From contig JBEKSY010000005.1 in assembly GCA_049516595.1 (NCBI GenBank), positions 73,397 through 137,396 of the forward strand: a stretch of 64,000 nucleotides of DNA. Reading direction: 5' to 3'. The DNA is from JBEKHT01 sp049516595. Lineage in GTDB: Bacteria > Chloroflexota > Anaerolineae > Anaerolineales > RBG-16-64-43. The position numbers and the translations under genes were made by a program. Below the pieces are notes generated by a model. It saw nothing but the letters and a program-made list of their open reading frames with translations. It did not search any database and was not told the DNA's origin. Below are positions 32,655 to 41,758 of the stretch, piece by piece; the stretch's first letter is position 1; each line of letters starts with the position of its first letter.

Positions 32655-33695
32655 ATGACGAGTTTGCTTCTGGAGGAGATCCGCGAGCAGCCCGAGATCC
32701 TGCGAACGTTCCTGCGCGAGGAGCGATCTCATGTCCGTGAGATCGCTGACGACCTCTCCCGGCGTCTGATCACCTGTGTGATCATTGCGGCCCGGGGATC
32801 CTCCGACAACGCGGCGACCTATGGCCGGTATCTCCTGGAGAGCCGTGCTCGCTGGCCGGTCTCCCTGGCGGCGCCTTCGCTATTCACCCTTTATCGCCAA
32901 CCTCCGAATCTGAGGGGCGCGCTCATTATTGGGATTTCACAATCAGGCGAATCTCAAGATGTTCTTGAGGTCGTCGCGGAGGGGCGACGCCAAGGGGCGG
33001 CGACACTGGCGATCACCAACGTCGAAGGGTCTCCGATGGCTCGGGAAGCGGAGCACGTTCTCTTATGCCGAGCCCGGATCGAACAAAGCATCGCCGCCAC
33101 CAAAACCTATACGGCCGAACTCTATGCTCTGGCCTGGCTGGCCACGGAGGTCGCTGGGGACGGGGAGGGCGAACGGCAACTTCAAGAGCTGCCCGACCGG
33201 CACGAGCAGAGCCTGGCAGTCGAAACATTGATCCGAGAGCGAGCCGAGCGTTATCGGTACGCGCGCCATCTGGTCGTGGTTGGCCGCGGGTTCAACTATG
33301 CCACCGCCTATGAGATTGCGCTCAAGCTCAAGGAGTTGACCTACACGATTGCCGAGCCCTACAGTTCGGCCGATTTTCGTCATGGGCCGATCGCCATCGT
33401 CGAACCCGGTTTCCCGGTCATCGTCATCGCCCCTTCCGGTCTGGCCTTGGAGGATGTCGGGTCTTTGGCCCGAGAGCTTCGTGAGCGAAAGGCCGAGCTT
33501 CTGGTGATATCGGATCGGGATGAGATTCTCAGTCTCGCTCAGGTCCCGCTGAGGCTGCCCGACGGAATCCAGGAATGGGTTTCCCCGATCGTGGCCGTGG
33601 TTCCAGGCCAATTCCTGGCAGCGTATCTCGCCTTGGCCAAGGGCCTCGACCCCGATCAACCTCGCGCGTTGCGCAAGATCACAATCACCCGATAG
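32655..33695 (+). CDS. Double-SIS sugar-phosphate isomerase/deaminase (GlmS isomerase-like, no amidotransferase)
   Basis: A 346-residue protein with two SIS domains (about 30-165 and 195-330). It resembles the isomerase half of GlmS: ARGSSDNAATYGRYLLE, GISQSGESQDVLEV, TKTYTAELYALA, RGFNYATAYEIALKLKE and SSADFRHGPIAIV. There is no N-terminal Cys glutaminase domain. Such stand-alone proteins act as glucosamine-6-phosphate deaminases (NagB-II type) or AgaS-like isomerases, so amino-sugar catabolism is likely. No nagA or kinase gene is adjacent. Confidence 0.85.
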   Translation: MTSLLLEEIREQPEILRTFLREERSHVREIADDLSRRLITCVIIAARGSSDNAATYGRYLLESRARWPVSLAAPSLFTLYRQPPNLRGALIIGISQSGESQDVLEVVAEGRRQGAATLAITNVEGSPMAREAEHVLLCRARIEQSIAATKTYTAELYALAWLATEVAGDGEGERQLQELPDRHEQSLAVETLIRERAERYRYARHLVVVGRGFNYATAYEIALKLKELTYTIAEPYSSADFRHGPIAIVEPGFPVIVIAPSGLALEDVGSLARELRERKAELLVISDRDEILSLAQVPLRLPDGIQEWVSPIVAVVPGQFLAAYLALAKGLDPDQPRALRKITITR

Positions 33696-33758
33696 CGCTC
33701 GAGCCTCAAGGAGGACCGCCCGGGAGGTACCTGGCAGGCCTTCCGGCAGGAGGGCGAG

Positions 33759-34262
33759 ATGAGAGTGTCAATCCTGACCATTTCGGATCGTTCTTCACGG
33801 CGGGAGAGGCAAGATGCCTCCGGTCCCATGCTGCGCGAGATGGCGGAAGCGCGGGGTTGGGTGGTGGTAGCGACCGACATTGTCCCCGATGAGAAGCTTC
33901 AGATCTCAAACCGACTGCAAGAGTGGTGTGACATGGATGCCACCGATCTGGTGTTGACAACGGGGGGCACCGGTTTCGCAAGCCGAGATGTCACGCCCGA
34001 GGCTACACGCGATGTGATCGAGAGGGAGGCCCCAGGGCTCGCCGAAGCCATGCGTGCCGCCGCCTTTCCCCATAATCCGCATGCCATGCTCTCCAGGGGA
34101 ATGGCGGGCATCCGCGGGAAAACGCTCGTGGTGAACCTGCCGGGCAGTCCCAAGGGGGCCAAGGAGGGGCTGGAGGTCATTTCCCCGGCTCTCCCGCACG
34201 CCATCGAACTGATCCGGGGGATCCCGGGGGCCGAGTCCGGTCATCGCCGTCTTCCCGGCTGA
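33759..34262 (+). CDS. mogA: Molybdopterin adenylyltransferase (MogA/MoaB family)
   Basis: A 167-residue enzyme that adenylylates molybdopterin before molybdate insertion. Motifs TTGGTGFASRDVTPEAT and NLPGSPKGAKEGLE are complete. The start ATG 33759 follows GGAGGGCGAG. Assignment within MogA/MoaB is uncertain; both share this fold. No other molybdenum-cofactor gene is in the window. It implies molybdenum or tungsten enzymes elsewhere in the genome. Confidence 0.9.
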   Translation: MRVSILTISDRSSRRERQDASGPMLREMAEARGWVVVATDIVPDEKLQISNRLQEWCDMDATDLVLTTGGTGFASRDVTPEATRDVIEREAPGLAEAMRAAAFPHNPHAMLSRGMAGIRGKTLVVNLPGSPKGAKEGLEVISPALPHAIELIRGIPGAESGHRRLPG

Positions 34263-34302
34263 GGGGAGAGCATTGGTCCGGGGCGACGCCCCCCGAGAAC
34301 CC

Positions 34303-34331
34303 TTGACCATCCTTCTCCAAATGGTTATAAT
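34303..34331 (+). promoter_or_regulatory. Consensus sigma-70 promoter of rpoC
   Basis: TTGACC (34303-34308) and TATAAT (34326-34331) are separated by exactly 17 bases. This is one of the two best promoters in the window and lies between mogA and rpoC, so rpoC is an independent transcription unit. Confidence 0.8.
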
Positions 34332-34337
34332 TCGGAC

Positions 34338-34477
34338 TGCAGATAGGAGAACTGGCCTTAGGAAAACTAGCGCGGCGCTGGGCAGGGCCCGAGCGCTAGC
34401 TATGTATTGCCTGTTTGTGCCGAACGAGTGTTTCGTGCCGAGTTCGCACAGGGTTTTCGCTGGAGGGAGGGTGACGA
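34338..34477 (+). promoter_or_regulatory. Structured 140-base leader of rpoC
   Basis: The region between the predicted transcription start and the rpoC GTG holds two inverted repeats. CTAGCGC (34367-34373) pairs with GCGCTAG (34393-34399) around a GC-rich loop. Downstream, GTGCCGAAC can pair with GTTCGCAC with one bulge, around a near-repeat of the GTGCCGA sequence. It could fold into an attenuator or regulator-binding leader, but no known class was recognised. Confidence 0.4.
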
Positions 34478-37400
34478 GTGGAAGCCAAGAACATCAGTGC
34501 CATTAAGGTCAGCTTAGCATCTCCGGATACGATAAAGAGCTGGTCCTATGGTGAGGTCACTCGCCCTGAGACGATTAACTATCGGCGTCTCCGGCCCGAG
34601 AAGGATGGACTTTTTGATGAGGCGATCTTCGGTCCCACCCGCGACTGGCAGTGCTATTGCGGCAAGTACAAGAACATCCGGCACCGGGGCGTGATCTGTG
34701 ACAAGTGCGGGGTGGAGGTTACGCGCTCCTCGGTGCGCCGTGAGCGCATGGGCCACATTGAGCTGGCCGCACCCGTGGCCCACGTGTGGTACACGCGTCG
34801 GGTCCCTTCGTACCTGGGGCTGCTTCTGGACATCTCCCGGCGCAATCTGGACCGCGTTCTGTACTTCGCTCAATACGTTGTGACCCACGTCGATGAGGAG
34901 GCCCGCCAAAAGGCCCTGCGTCGTCTTGACGAAGAGGTGGACCGGCTGGAAAAGCGCCGCGGGGATGAGGTTAACCAGAAGATCGCGCAGGTGAAGGCCT
35001 CCAGGGACAAGCGAGTGGAGGAACTGGAAGCTCGGGTCGCGCGGTCCAAGGAGAAATTCGAGGAAGAAGTCAATGAGCGCCTGGAGCCCCTGATCAAAGA
35101 GGGGCAGAGAATGGAGCAGTCCCTGCGCGAGAAGGTAGGGACCACCATCCGGGTTCCCATTGAGTTTGTTCCCACTGGCACGGAGATCGCCGAAAAGGGG
35201 ACGACCATCTCCAGCAAGCACCTGACCATCCTGCAAAAGGCCGTGAAATCCCGGCTGGAGGAAATTGAGAGCGAGCTGAAGGAGAAGCGCGACCGATCCA
35301 TCGAGAGAATCAAGCTGGACATGGATAAGGTGCGGGCGGAGGTCGAGCAGGAGCTGGCCGACCTGCGCAACCAGCTTGAGGATCAGTCGGCCAGCGATCA
35401 CGAAGAGTTGGTGAATCAACGCGATGAGCTAATGGAGATCCAGTCTCTCTCCTTCTTGGGAGAGAGCCGGTATCGGGAGCTGAAGAACCGCTGGGGCCAG
35501 GTGTTCAAGGCCGAGATGGGCGCGGAGGCGTTCCTTGAGATCCTGCGCAACCTCGATCTGGACAAGTTGGCCAATTCCCTCTGGCATGAAGTCCGGACGA
35601 CCAAGAGCAAGCAGCGAAAGAAGAAAGCGACGAAACGACTCAAAGTGATTGAGGCCTTCCGCCGGTCGGCCAATCGACCGGAGTGGATGGTGATGACCGT
35701 GCTTCCTGTCATCCCGCCGGAGTTGCGTCCCATGGTGCAGCTTGACGGAGGTCGTTTCGCGACCTCGGATCTTAATGATCTCTATCGGCGGGTGATCAAC
35801 CGAAACAATCGGCTCAAGAGACTGATCGAACTAGGCGCCCCGGATGTGATCGTGCGCAATGAGAAGCGCATGCTCCAGGAGGCCGTCGACTCGCTGATCG
35901 ACAATTCGCAACGAGGCAAAGCCCTGTCCCGGCGCGGCCGGAGGGAACTGAAGTCTTTGAGTGATATGCTCAAGGGAAAAAAGGGTCGCTTCCGCCGCAA
36001 CCTGCTCGGGAAGCGCGTGGATTATTCGGGCCGTTCGGTGATTGTAGTCGGACCGAAGTTGAAGCTCTACCAATGCGGCTTGCCGAAGGTCATGGCCCTC
36101 GAGTTGTATCGCCCCTTCGTGATTGCCAAGCTGGTGCAGTATGGGTATGCCAACAACGTGAAGGGTGCGCGGCGCTCGATCGAGCGCGAGCGCCCCGAGG
36201 TCTGGGAGGTTCTGGAGGAGGTCATCCGCGACCGGCCGGTGCTTCTCAACCGGGCACCCACTCTGCACCGTCTGGGCATTCAAGCCTTTGAGCCGGTCTT
36301 GGTCGAGGGCAAGGCCATCCAGATTCACCCCCTGGTGTGCGCCGCGTTCAATGCCGACTTCGACGGCGACCAAATGGCGGTCCATCTACCGCTTTCCGAC
36401 AAGGCGGTCTGGGAAGCGCGGGAGTTGATGCTTTCGACGAAGAACCTGCTCAAGCCCGCGGATGGGGAGCCGATCGTCGGCCCGACCAAGGACATGGTCT
36501 TGGGCGTCTACTACTTGACGATGACCGACCCGCGTCTGGAGGCCAGGGCCGAATCGGAGATTCATTCTTTCAGCAGCCTGGACGAGGTGGAGCTGGCCTA
36601 TCGCTTGGGGAAGGCTGAGCTGCATGCCCCCGTCCATGCGCTCGTGACCACCTGGTACAACGAGAAGGGCGAACGGTACCAACGCGGGCAACGGCGCGTC
36701 ATGCGCACGACCGTTGGGCGGGTGCTATTCAACTTGGCGCTCCCGGATGCCCTGCGCTTCGTCAACCAGTCTCTCGACAAAGGCGCCTTGCAGCGACTGG
36801 TTTCCCAGTCCTACCAGGTCTTGGGTTCAGAAGCGACCATCGGGCTGGTGGACCGGGTCAAGGAAATTGGATTCGGATACGCCACTCGCTCGGGGACGAC
36901 CATTGCCATTTCGGACATTGTCGTGCCGCCCGAAAAGAAGGACATCATCAATCGTTCCCTCGAGGAGCAGGGTCTGATCGAACGTGACTACCGGCGCGGC
37001 CTGCTGACCGAGCAAGAGCAGAATGAGCGCATCATTGAGCTGTGGCAGCATGCCGTCAATGAGGTCGGGGATGCCGTCAAGCAGCACATGGATCCGACGG
37101 GTAACCTGAGCACGATGGCCCTGTCCGGTGCGACGAAAGGCGGGTTTGGGCCGATCTCCCAGTTGGCTGGTATGCGCGGCCTCATGGCTGACCCGGCGGG
37201 TCGCATCATCCCGTTGCCGATTCGGTCCAACTTCCGGGATGGACTGACCGCCCTGGAGTACTTTATCTCCACCCATGGGGCGCGCAAGGGTCTGGCCGAT
37301 ACCGCGCTGCGCACCGCGGATGCGGGCTACCTCACCCGGCGTTTGGTGGACGTCGCCCAGGATGTCATCATTACCGACCACGACTGCGGGACCGAAGATG

Positions 37401-38698
37401 GCATTCATATTCGCCGCAAGGATGATGTGGCGGGCCAGCCCTACGAGTCGCGGTTGTTCGGTCGGGTAGCGGCGCGCAAGGTGGTGGACGCGCAGACGGG
37501 TGAGCTGATTACGGGTCGGAATGAGCAAATCACTCTCGAACAGGCCCGCCGCATTGCCCTGAGCGGATTGGAGGAAGTGCTAGTCCGGTCTCCCCTGACC
37601 TGTGCCATGCGTTACGGCCTCTGCCAGCTCTGCTATGGCTTGGATCTGGGACGGGGTGCCTTGGTGGAGTTGGGCGCGGCCGTGGGAATTGTGGCGGCGC
37701 AGTCGATTGGGGAACCGGGGACCCAACTCACCTTGCGCACTTTCCATACGGGAGGCGTCGCCGCGGGCGGGGACATCACCTCAGGTCTGCCCCGCGTCGA
37801 GGAGCTCTTCGAGGCGCGCAAGAAACCAAAGGGCGAATCCGTGGTCAGTGAGATCAGCGGACTGGTGGAGATTCACCGCAAAGAGGGCGGGCAGCGCACC
37901 TTGCGGGTCATCAACAGTGAGCTCTTGCGAGATGAGTATCAGGTGCCTGGAAATTGGTCGCTGAAAATTGAGGACGGATCCACGATCGAGGCCGGGACCA
38001 TTATCGCCAGCCGCGGGGAAGCGGAGATTTCCGCCGAACATGGCGGCCGAGCTCGCGTCCGCGACCACAAAGTCCTGGTCACCTATGAGCGCAGGGACGA
38101 GGGCGAATACGAGATTCCTTCCGGAGCGCGTCTGGTCGCAGGCGAGGGGCAGACCGTGGAGGCGGGTCAAAGCCTGACCGAGGGGTCCCTCAACCCCCAT
38201 CGCATTCTGAGAATCCAGGGGCGGGAGGCCTGCCTCCTGTATTTGCTCACGGAAATCCAGAGGGTGTATCGAGCCCAGGGCCAGAACATCAATGATAAGC
38301 ACTTCGAGGTGATCTTGCGCAAAATGCTAGCCAAAGTACAGGTCGTCCGCCCGGGCGACACGGACTACCTGCCGGGAGAGCTTCTAGACCGGCTGAAGCT
38401 CCAGGACATCAACGAAAAGCTGCTTGCGGAGGGCAAGCAGCCCGCGACCGCAGCCCCCGTGCTTCTGGGGGTTACCAAGGCCTCCCTTAGTACGGATTCG
38501 TTCCTTTCGGCTTCCTCTTTCCAGCACACCATCAAGGTGCTGGCCGGAGCGGCGATCGAGGGACGTGTCGATCCTTTGTTGGGCCTCAAGGAGAATGTCA
38601 TCATCGGCAAGCTGGTCCCCGCGGGCACGGGCTTCCAGAAGCGCGAGCCCGTTGTGGAGGAAGAACCGGTGATGGCTCCCAATACCATTGCGGAATGA
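34478..38698 (+). CDS. rpoC: RNA polymerase beta' subunit
   Basis: The 1406-residue largest subunit of RNA polymerase. Zinc site 1 is C59, C61, C74, C77. A long, highly charged coiled-coil insertion occupies about residues 140-330. The catalytic Mg loop NADFDGDQM is near residue 624. Zinc site 2 is formed by DHDCGTEDG plus TCAMRYGLCQLCYG, and the C-terminus carries the omega-binding region. The GTG start 34478 follows GGAGGGAGG. Unusually, rpoB is not upstream; mogA is, and rpoC has its own promoter. It ends at a strong terminator. Confidence 0.98.
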   Translation: MEAKNISAIKVSLASPDTIKSWSYGEVTRPETINYRRLRPEKDGLFDEAIFGPTRDWQCYCGKYKNIRHRGVICDKCGVEVTRSSVRRERMGHIELAAPVAHVWYTRRVPSYLGLLLDISRRNLDRVLYFAQYVVTHVDEEARQKALRRLDEEVDRLEKRRGDEVNQKIAQVKASRDKRVEELEARVARSKEKFEEEVNERLEPLIKEGQRMEQSLREKVGTTIRVPIEFVPTGTEIAEKGTTISSKHLTILQKAVKSRLEEIESELKEKRDRSIERIKLDMDKVRAEVEQELADLRNQLEDQSASDHEELVNQRDELMEIQSLSFLGESRYRELKNRWGQVFKAEMGAEAFLEILRNLDLDKLANSLWHEVRTTKSKQRKKKATKRLKVIEAFRRSANRPEWMVMTVLPVIPPELRPMVQLDGGRFATSDLNDLYRRVINRNNRLKRLIELGAPDVIVRNEKRMLQEAVDSLIDNSQRGKALSRRGRRELKSLSDMLKGKKGRFRRNLLGKRVDYSGRSVIVVGPKLKLYQCGLPKVMALELYRPFVIAKLVQYGYANNVKGARRSIERERPEVWEVLEEVIRDRPVLLNRAPTLHRLGIQAFEPVLVEGKAIQIHPLVCAAFNADFDGDQMAVHLPLSDKAVWEARELMLSTKNLLKPADGEPIVGPTKDMVLGVYYLTMTDPRLEARAESEIHSFSSLDEVELAYRLGKAELHAPVHALVTTWYNEKGERYQRGQRRVMRTTVGRVLFNLALPDALRFVNQSLDKGALQRLVSQSYQVLGSEATIGLVDRVKEIGFGYATRSGTTIAISDIVVPPEKKDIINRSLEEQGLIERDYRRGLLTEQEQNERIIELWQHAVNEVGDAVKQHMDPTGNLSTMALSGATKGGFGPISQLAGMRGLMADPAGRIIPLPIRSNFRDGLTALEYFISTHGARKGLADTALRTADAGYLTRRLVDVAQDVIITDHDCGTEDGIHIRRKDDVAGQPYESRLFGRVAARKVVDAQTGELITGRNEQITLEQARRIALSGLEEVLVRSPLTCAMRYGLCQLCYGLDLGRGALVELGAAVGIVAAQSIGEPGTQLTLRTFHTGGVAAGGDITSGLPRVEELFEARKKPKGESVVSEISGLVEIHRKEGGQRTLRVINSELLRDEYQVPGNWSLKIEDGSTIEAGTIIASRGEAEISAEHGGRARVRDHKVLVTYERRDEGEYEIPSGARLVAGEGQTVEAGQSLTEGSLNPHRILRIQGREACLLYLLTEIQRVYRAQGQNINDKHFEVILRKMLAKVQVVRPGDTDYLPGELLDRLKLQDINEKLLAEGKQPATAAPVLLGVTKASLSTDSFLSASSFQHTIKVLAGAAIEGRVDPLLGLKENVIIGKLVPAGTGFQKREPVVEEEPVMAPNTIAE

Positions 38699-38720
38699 GC
38701 CAGGGAAGCGTGCCGAAGCT

Positions 38721-38759
38721 AAGGCGGGCCGAGACGAAATCCTCGGCCCGCCTTGTTTT
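38721..38759 (+). terminator. Rho-independent terminator of rpoC
   Basis: A perfect 13-bp stem, AAGGCGGGCCGAG (38721-38733) with CTCGGCCCGCCTT (38742-38754), an 8-base loop, then GTTTT. It begins 22 bases after the rpoC stop. Confidence 0.88.
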
Positions 38760-38995
38760 CCGGGAGGCCGAGGCATCGCGCGCGAGCGTTCCAGAAGGAC
38801 CCGACCGTCCCGGTCGCGGTCGCAGGGTGAGGCCGCAAATCCCCAGAGAATCCAAGCGGGGCGAACGGGGGGGCGATCCTCATCCAGGATCGAACGGCAC
38901 GATATCAGCGTCAAGCCGGGCAACCCCGCACGCGGATTGGACCGGGCCTTCAGGACGAAGCTTTGGCCACCAGCCAGAGCCGGCCGGCGTCGGAT

Positions 38996-40057
38996 CTAGG
39001 GCGCGCACGCAGGGAGAGGGTCCTGCCCGGATCCAAGATCCACCCAGGAGAGCTTGCCGGGCTTGACCGTAGCTGTGCCCGACTGCAGTTTCGAAGAGAA
39101 AACCGAGATCTCATAGCTTCCTGGCTCAAGATCGGTGGCAGCAAAGTTCTCCTGGAGGGAATCGTCGCTCCCGGATGTGCCGGGCTCGAGGTCATAGGTG
39201 GTCAAGTAGCGGACGGTCCGCAAACTCCCGGAACTATCCCGCTTCCTCAAGGTGACGGTTCGGCCGGGCAGCGAATTGCCAGAACTGTCTACAACCCTTC
39301 CCGCAAGGGCCCCCAAGGTTATCCCCGCCTCGGTTCGAGGCGCAAGCCAAAGCTCCGGGTTGCGAACGCTGGTGTATTCGTTGGTACCTACTCGCACTTC
39401 GAAGTGCAGGTGGGCCCCGATCGCCACGCCGGTCACGCCGACCCTCCCGATCAGGTCTCCGGGCGACACATGCTGACCGACTTTGATCGAAATGTCGTTC
39501 AGGTGGCCTTGAAGGAGGAAAATAGGGCCACCCTCGGTTTGGCGATCAAGTTGCAACACCACCGTATTGCCATAGAACTCGAACGAAGGGCCCAGCAGGA
39601 CCTGGTCGTCGTCTCCCGCGAAAACCACGGTTCCGGAGGCCGCGGCCACCACTGGCGTGCCCAGGGGATTGGGAAGATCCACGCCATGGTGCGGCTCAAG
39701 GGTTCCTCCCTCGGTTGATCCAAAAGGATAGCTCGTGTCGACGCGCTGGTCAAAACCCGGCGGGATCGGTCGGCCGAGCCAAAGCAGGGGGCAGAGGCTC
39801 GGCGGGGTCGGCGAGGGGATGAGGATCCCGGGCGGGGCCATGGGTGTGGGCGGAGGGAGCGCGCCAATAGGAGAAGAAGCTTCAGAGCTGAGGGCGGTGA
39901 TCGCGGGAGACAAGGATGGCTCGGGATGCTCGGCCGCTCCCGTGGCCCTTCCCGCGCAACTTTGGTGGCCAAGGGCCAGTCCGGAGGAAAGGAGGGCCGT
40001 CAGAGCGGCCCAGCGCAGGCGAGTTCGGGGGGGGATGCCCCTCCGGGGCTCGGTCAT
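38996..40057 (-). CDS. M23-family peptidase with C-terminal carboxypeptidase-regulatory-like domain
   Basis: A 353-residue exported peptidase. The N-terminal signal segment (RLRWAALTALLSSGLALGHQSC) may end in a lipobox-like Cys. A long Pro/Ser linker (PPPTPMAPPGILIPSPTPP) follows. The LytM/M23 domain (about 115-235) has HHGVD, the GHL loop His and HLHFE, so metal and catalytic residues are complete; it likely cuts peptidoglycan cross-bridges. Residues ~250-345 resemble a carboxypeptidase-regulatory or CnaB-type sandwich (AGRVVDSSGNSLPGRTVTLRK). Its start overlaps the ftcD stop by 4 bases. Confidence 0.87.
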   Translation of the reverse strand: MTEPRRGIPPRTRLRWAALTALLSSGLALGHQSCAGRATGAAEHPEPSLSPAITALSSEASSPIGALPPPTPMAPPGILIPSPTPPSLCPLLWLGRPIPPGFDQRVDTSYPFGSTEGGTLEPHHGVDLPNPLGTPVVAAASGTVVFAGDDDQVLLGPSFEFYGNTVVLQLDRQTEGGPIFLLQGHLNDISIKVGQHVSPGDLIGRVGVTGVAIGAHLHFEVRVGTNEYTSVRNPELWLAPRTEAGITLGALAGRVVDSSGNSLPGRTVTLRKRDSSGSLRTVRYLTTYDLEPGTSGSDDSLQENFAATDLEPGSYEISVFSSKLQSGTATVKPGKLSWVDLGSGQDPLPACAP

Positions 40058-41589
40058 GGCCGGATACTTACCCGAGGCAGGATCCGGGATTGGAGCGACT
40101 TCAGGGCTGCCTCGGATCCAGCTTCGATTTGCTCAAGCTCGTGCCTCATCTGGTCAGCGCGTTCGTCTCCTGGCAGGTCAAGCAAGTTAATGCGCACATT
40201 CAGTCCCGCTGATCGCAGGGCCGCGCTCGCCATGAATCCGGCCGTGCCGACATCGGAGGCAGCCGAGGGAAGGCCCATTTCGGCTGCTTGACCTGCTAGC
40301 TCCAGGAGGCGGAAGGCGTGCTGGCAAACTTCGAATGGGATCTGGGCGGCGTGCAGCAAAGCCTCGCGTCTGGAGCGCAGGGCGAGCTCTTGTTCCAGAT
40401 CGTTTCCCGAGGGGAGTCGCCGTGCGTGCAGGACCTGCTCGAAGGCCAAGGAGTCCTCCCGCACCGCCTCCTCCATCCGCGCGCGAAGGGCGTCGGCTTC
40501 TTGGATCATGGTCAGCATGTCTTCCCGGACGCCGGCATACTTGTTTCGCCCCGCAGTCAGGCGGGCCACCATGCCCACCAGCGCCGCGGCCATGGCCGCA
40601 GCCAAGGCGGCTGCCGAACCGCCGCCGGGGGTGGGTTCGCCGGAGGCGAGGTCCTGGAGGAAGCTCTGCTCGGCATGGGCGAGATTCCCCTCGCCGGTCG
40701 AGCCGAGTCGGTTTTCGATCACCTGCCCGGCCGCGAACGGCTCAAGTTGGAGGTACCAGGCAGCCGCATCTAGAAGGGCGGCCTCGGGTACTAGGCCAAC
40801 GATCTCTCCCCGGACAATCCTCGTTCCCCAATGGGCTGCTTCACGGCGGACCATCTCACATGCGCGTGCGATTGAGGTTTGCGTATAGTCCGTCAAATTC
40901 ATGGAGACCTGCGCCCGGCCCTCCACCAGAAGCCCCAGGGCCTTAACATTTCTCAGTCCTCCAGTCGCTCCGCGCACCGCGCGGGCAATTTTCTTGGCGA
41001 TCTCCGCATCGGGCGTGTCCAGGTAGACATTGTAGGCCACCAGAGGTCGCCGAGCTCCGACCACCGTGGCCCCGGCGGGACCGAGTTGTGCAGGGCCAAA
41101 GTCGGGGCGACGATCTGGGTTGGTCCCTATCTCGCCCTTCAGGCCCTCATACTCGCCTCGTCGAATGTCCTCCAGGTTGGCTCGGCCCGGACGAACCGCA
41201 GCGGCCTCATACAGGTAGACCGGGAGGCCTAACTCCTCCGCCAGGCGACTTCCCAGATGCCGCGCCAGATTGACACAATCTGCCAGGGTCAGCCCTTGGA
41301 GCGGAATGAACGGGATCACATCGGTGGCGCCGATGCGCGGATGTTGGCCCACATGTTGATTGAGGTCAATAAGCTGTGCGGCCTGCGCAGTCGCTGCAAA
41401 GGCTGCAGTCTCGACGGCCTCCGGCGAACCCACGAAGGTGAGGACGGTCCGGTTATGGTCGGGGTCGCTATGTTGGTCCAGGAGACGGACTCCGGGGGTG
41501 CCCACCACCGTTTTCACCAGCTGGCGAATGATCTCGCTGCGACGTCCTTCGGAGAAATTGGGAACACATTCGACCAGTGGAATAGACAT
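40054..41589 (-). CDS. ftcD: Bifunctional glutamate formimidoyltransferase/formimidoyl-THF cyclodeaminase
   Basis: A histidine-degradation and one-carbon enzyme of 511 residues. The N-terminal ~300 residues are the formiminotransferase (MSIPLVECVPNFSEGRR, HPRIGATDVIPFIP, with the catalytic His region, and NLTDYTQTS). The remainder is the cyclodeaminase (about 310-505; SGEPTPGGGSAAALAAAMAAALVGMV). The fusion is the animal-type and bacterial FTCD arrangement. No hut genes are nearby. TATAAT at 41627-41632 and GGTGAGG precede the start. The M23 peptidase gene overlaps its stop. Confidence 0.95.
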   Translation of the reverse strand: MSIPLVECVPNFSEGRRSEIIRQLVKTVVGTPGVRLLDQHSDPDHNRTVLTFVGSPEAVETAAFAATAQAAQLIDLNQHVGQHPRIGATDVIPFIPLQGLTLADCVNLARHLGSRLAEELGLPVYLYEAAAVRPGRANLEDIRRGEYEGLKGEIGTNPDRRPDFGPAQLGPAGATVVGARRPLVAYNVYLDTPDAEIAKKIARAVRGATGGLRNVKALGLLVEGRAQVSMNLTDYTQTSIARACEMVRREAAHWGTRIVRGEIVGLVPEAALLDAAAWYLQLEPFAAGQVIENRLGSTGEGNLAHAEQSFLQDLASGEPTPGGGSAAALAAAMAAALVGMVARLTAGRNKYAGVREDMLTMIQEADALRARMEEAVREDSLAFEQVLHARRLPSGNDLEQELALRSRREALLHAAQIPFEVCQHAFRLLELAGQAAEMGLPSAASDVGTAGFMASAALRSAGLNVRINLLDLPGDERADQMRHELEQIEAGSEAALKSLQSRILPRVSIRP

Positions 41590-41626
41590 GGTAGCCTCAC
41601 CTCGGGTGGTCGGCGACGACGAGGGG

Positions 41627-41632
41627 ATTATA
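41627..41632 (-). promoter_or_regulatory. -10 box of ftcD
   Basis: TATAAT on the minus strand, 37 bases before the ftcD ATG at 41589. It is divergent from the sucC promoter 75 bases away. Confidence 0.55.
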
Positions 41633-41706
41633 TATCTCCCCAGCAGCCGTCAGATGGCCGGCACCCACACAGCGGAAACTTCGCGGGAACGAAAGATCGC
41701 AACTGG

Positions 41707-41712
41707 TATAAT
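41707..41712 (+). promoter_or_regulatory. Extended -10 box of sucCD
   Basis: TATAAT preceded by TGG; the predicted transcription start is near 41719. No clear -35 element. Confidence 0.6.
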
Positions 41713-41724
41713 CCTGTCGTTTTG

Positions 41725-41743
41725 GGCAACCTGACAGGTTGCC
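41725..41743 (+). promoter_or_regulatory. Perfect inverted repeat in the sucC leader
   Basis: GGCAACCTGACAGGTTGCC: two 9-base arms around one central base. It begins about 6 bases after the predicted transcription start and ends 4 bases before the Shine-Dalgarno GGGGGAG of sucC. It could be a dimeric repressor operator. As RNA, the 1-base centre would force a looser hairpin. Confidence 0.6.
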
Positions 41744-41758
41744 GGCGGGGGAGTGTCG

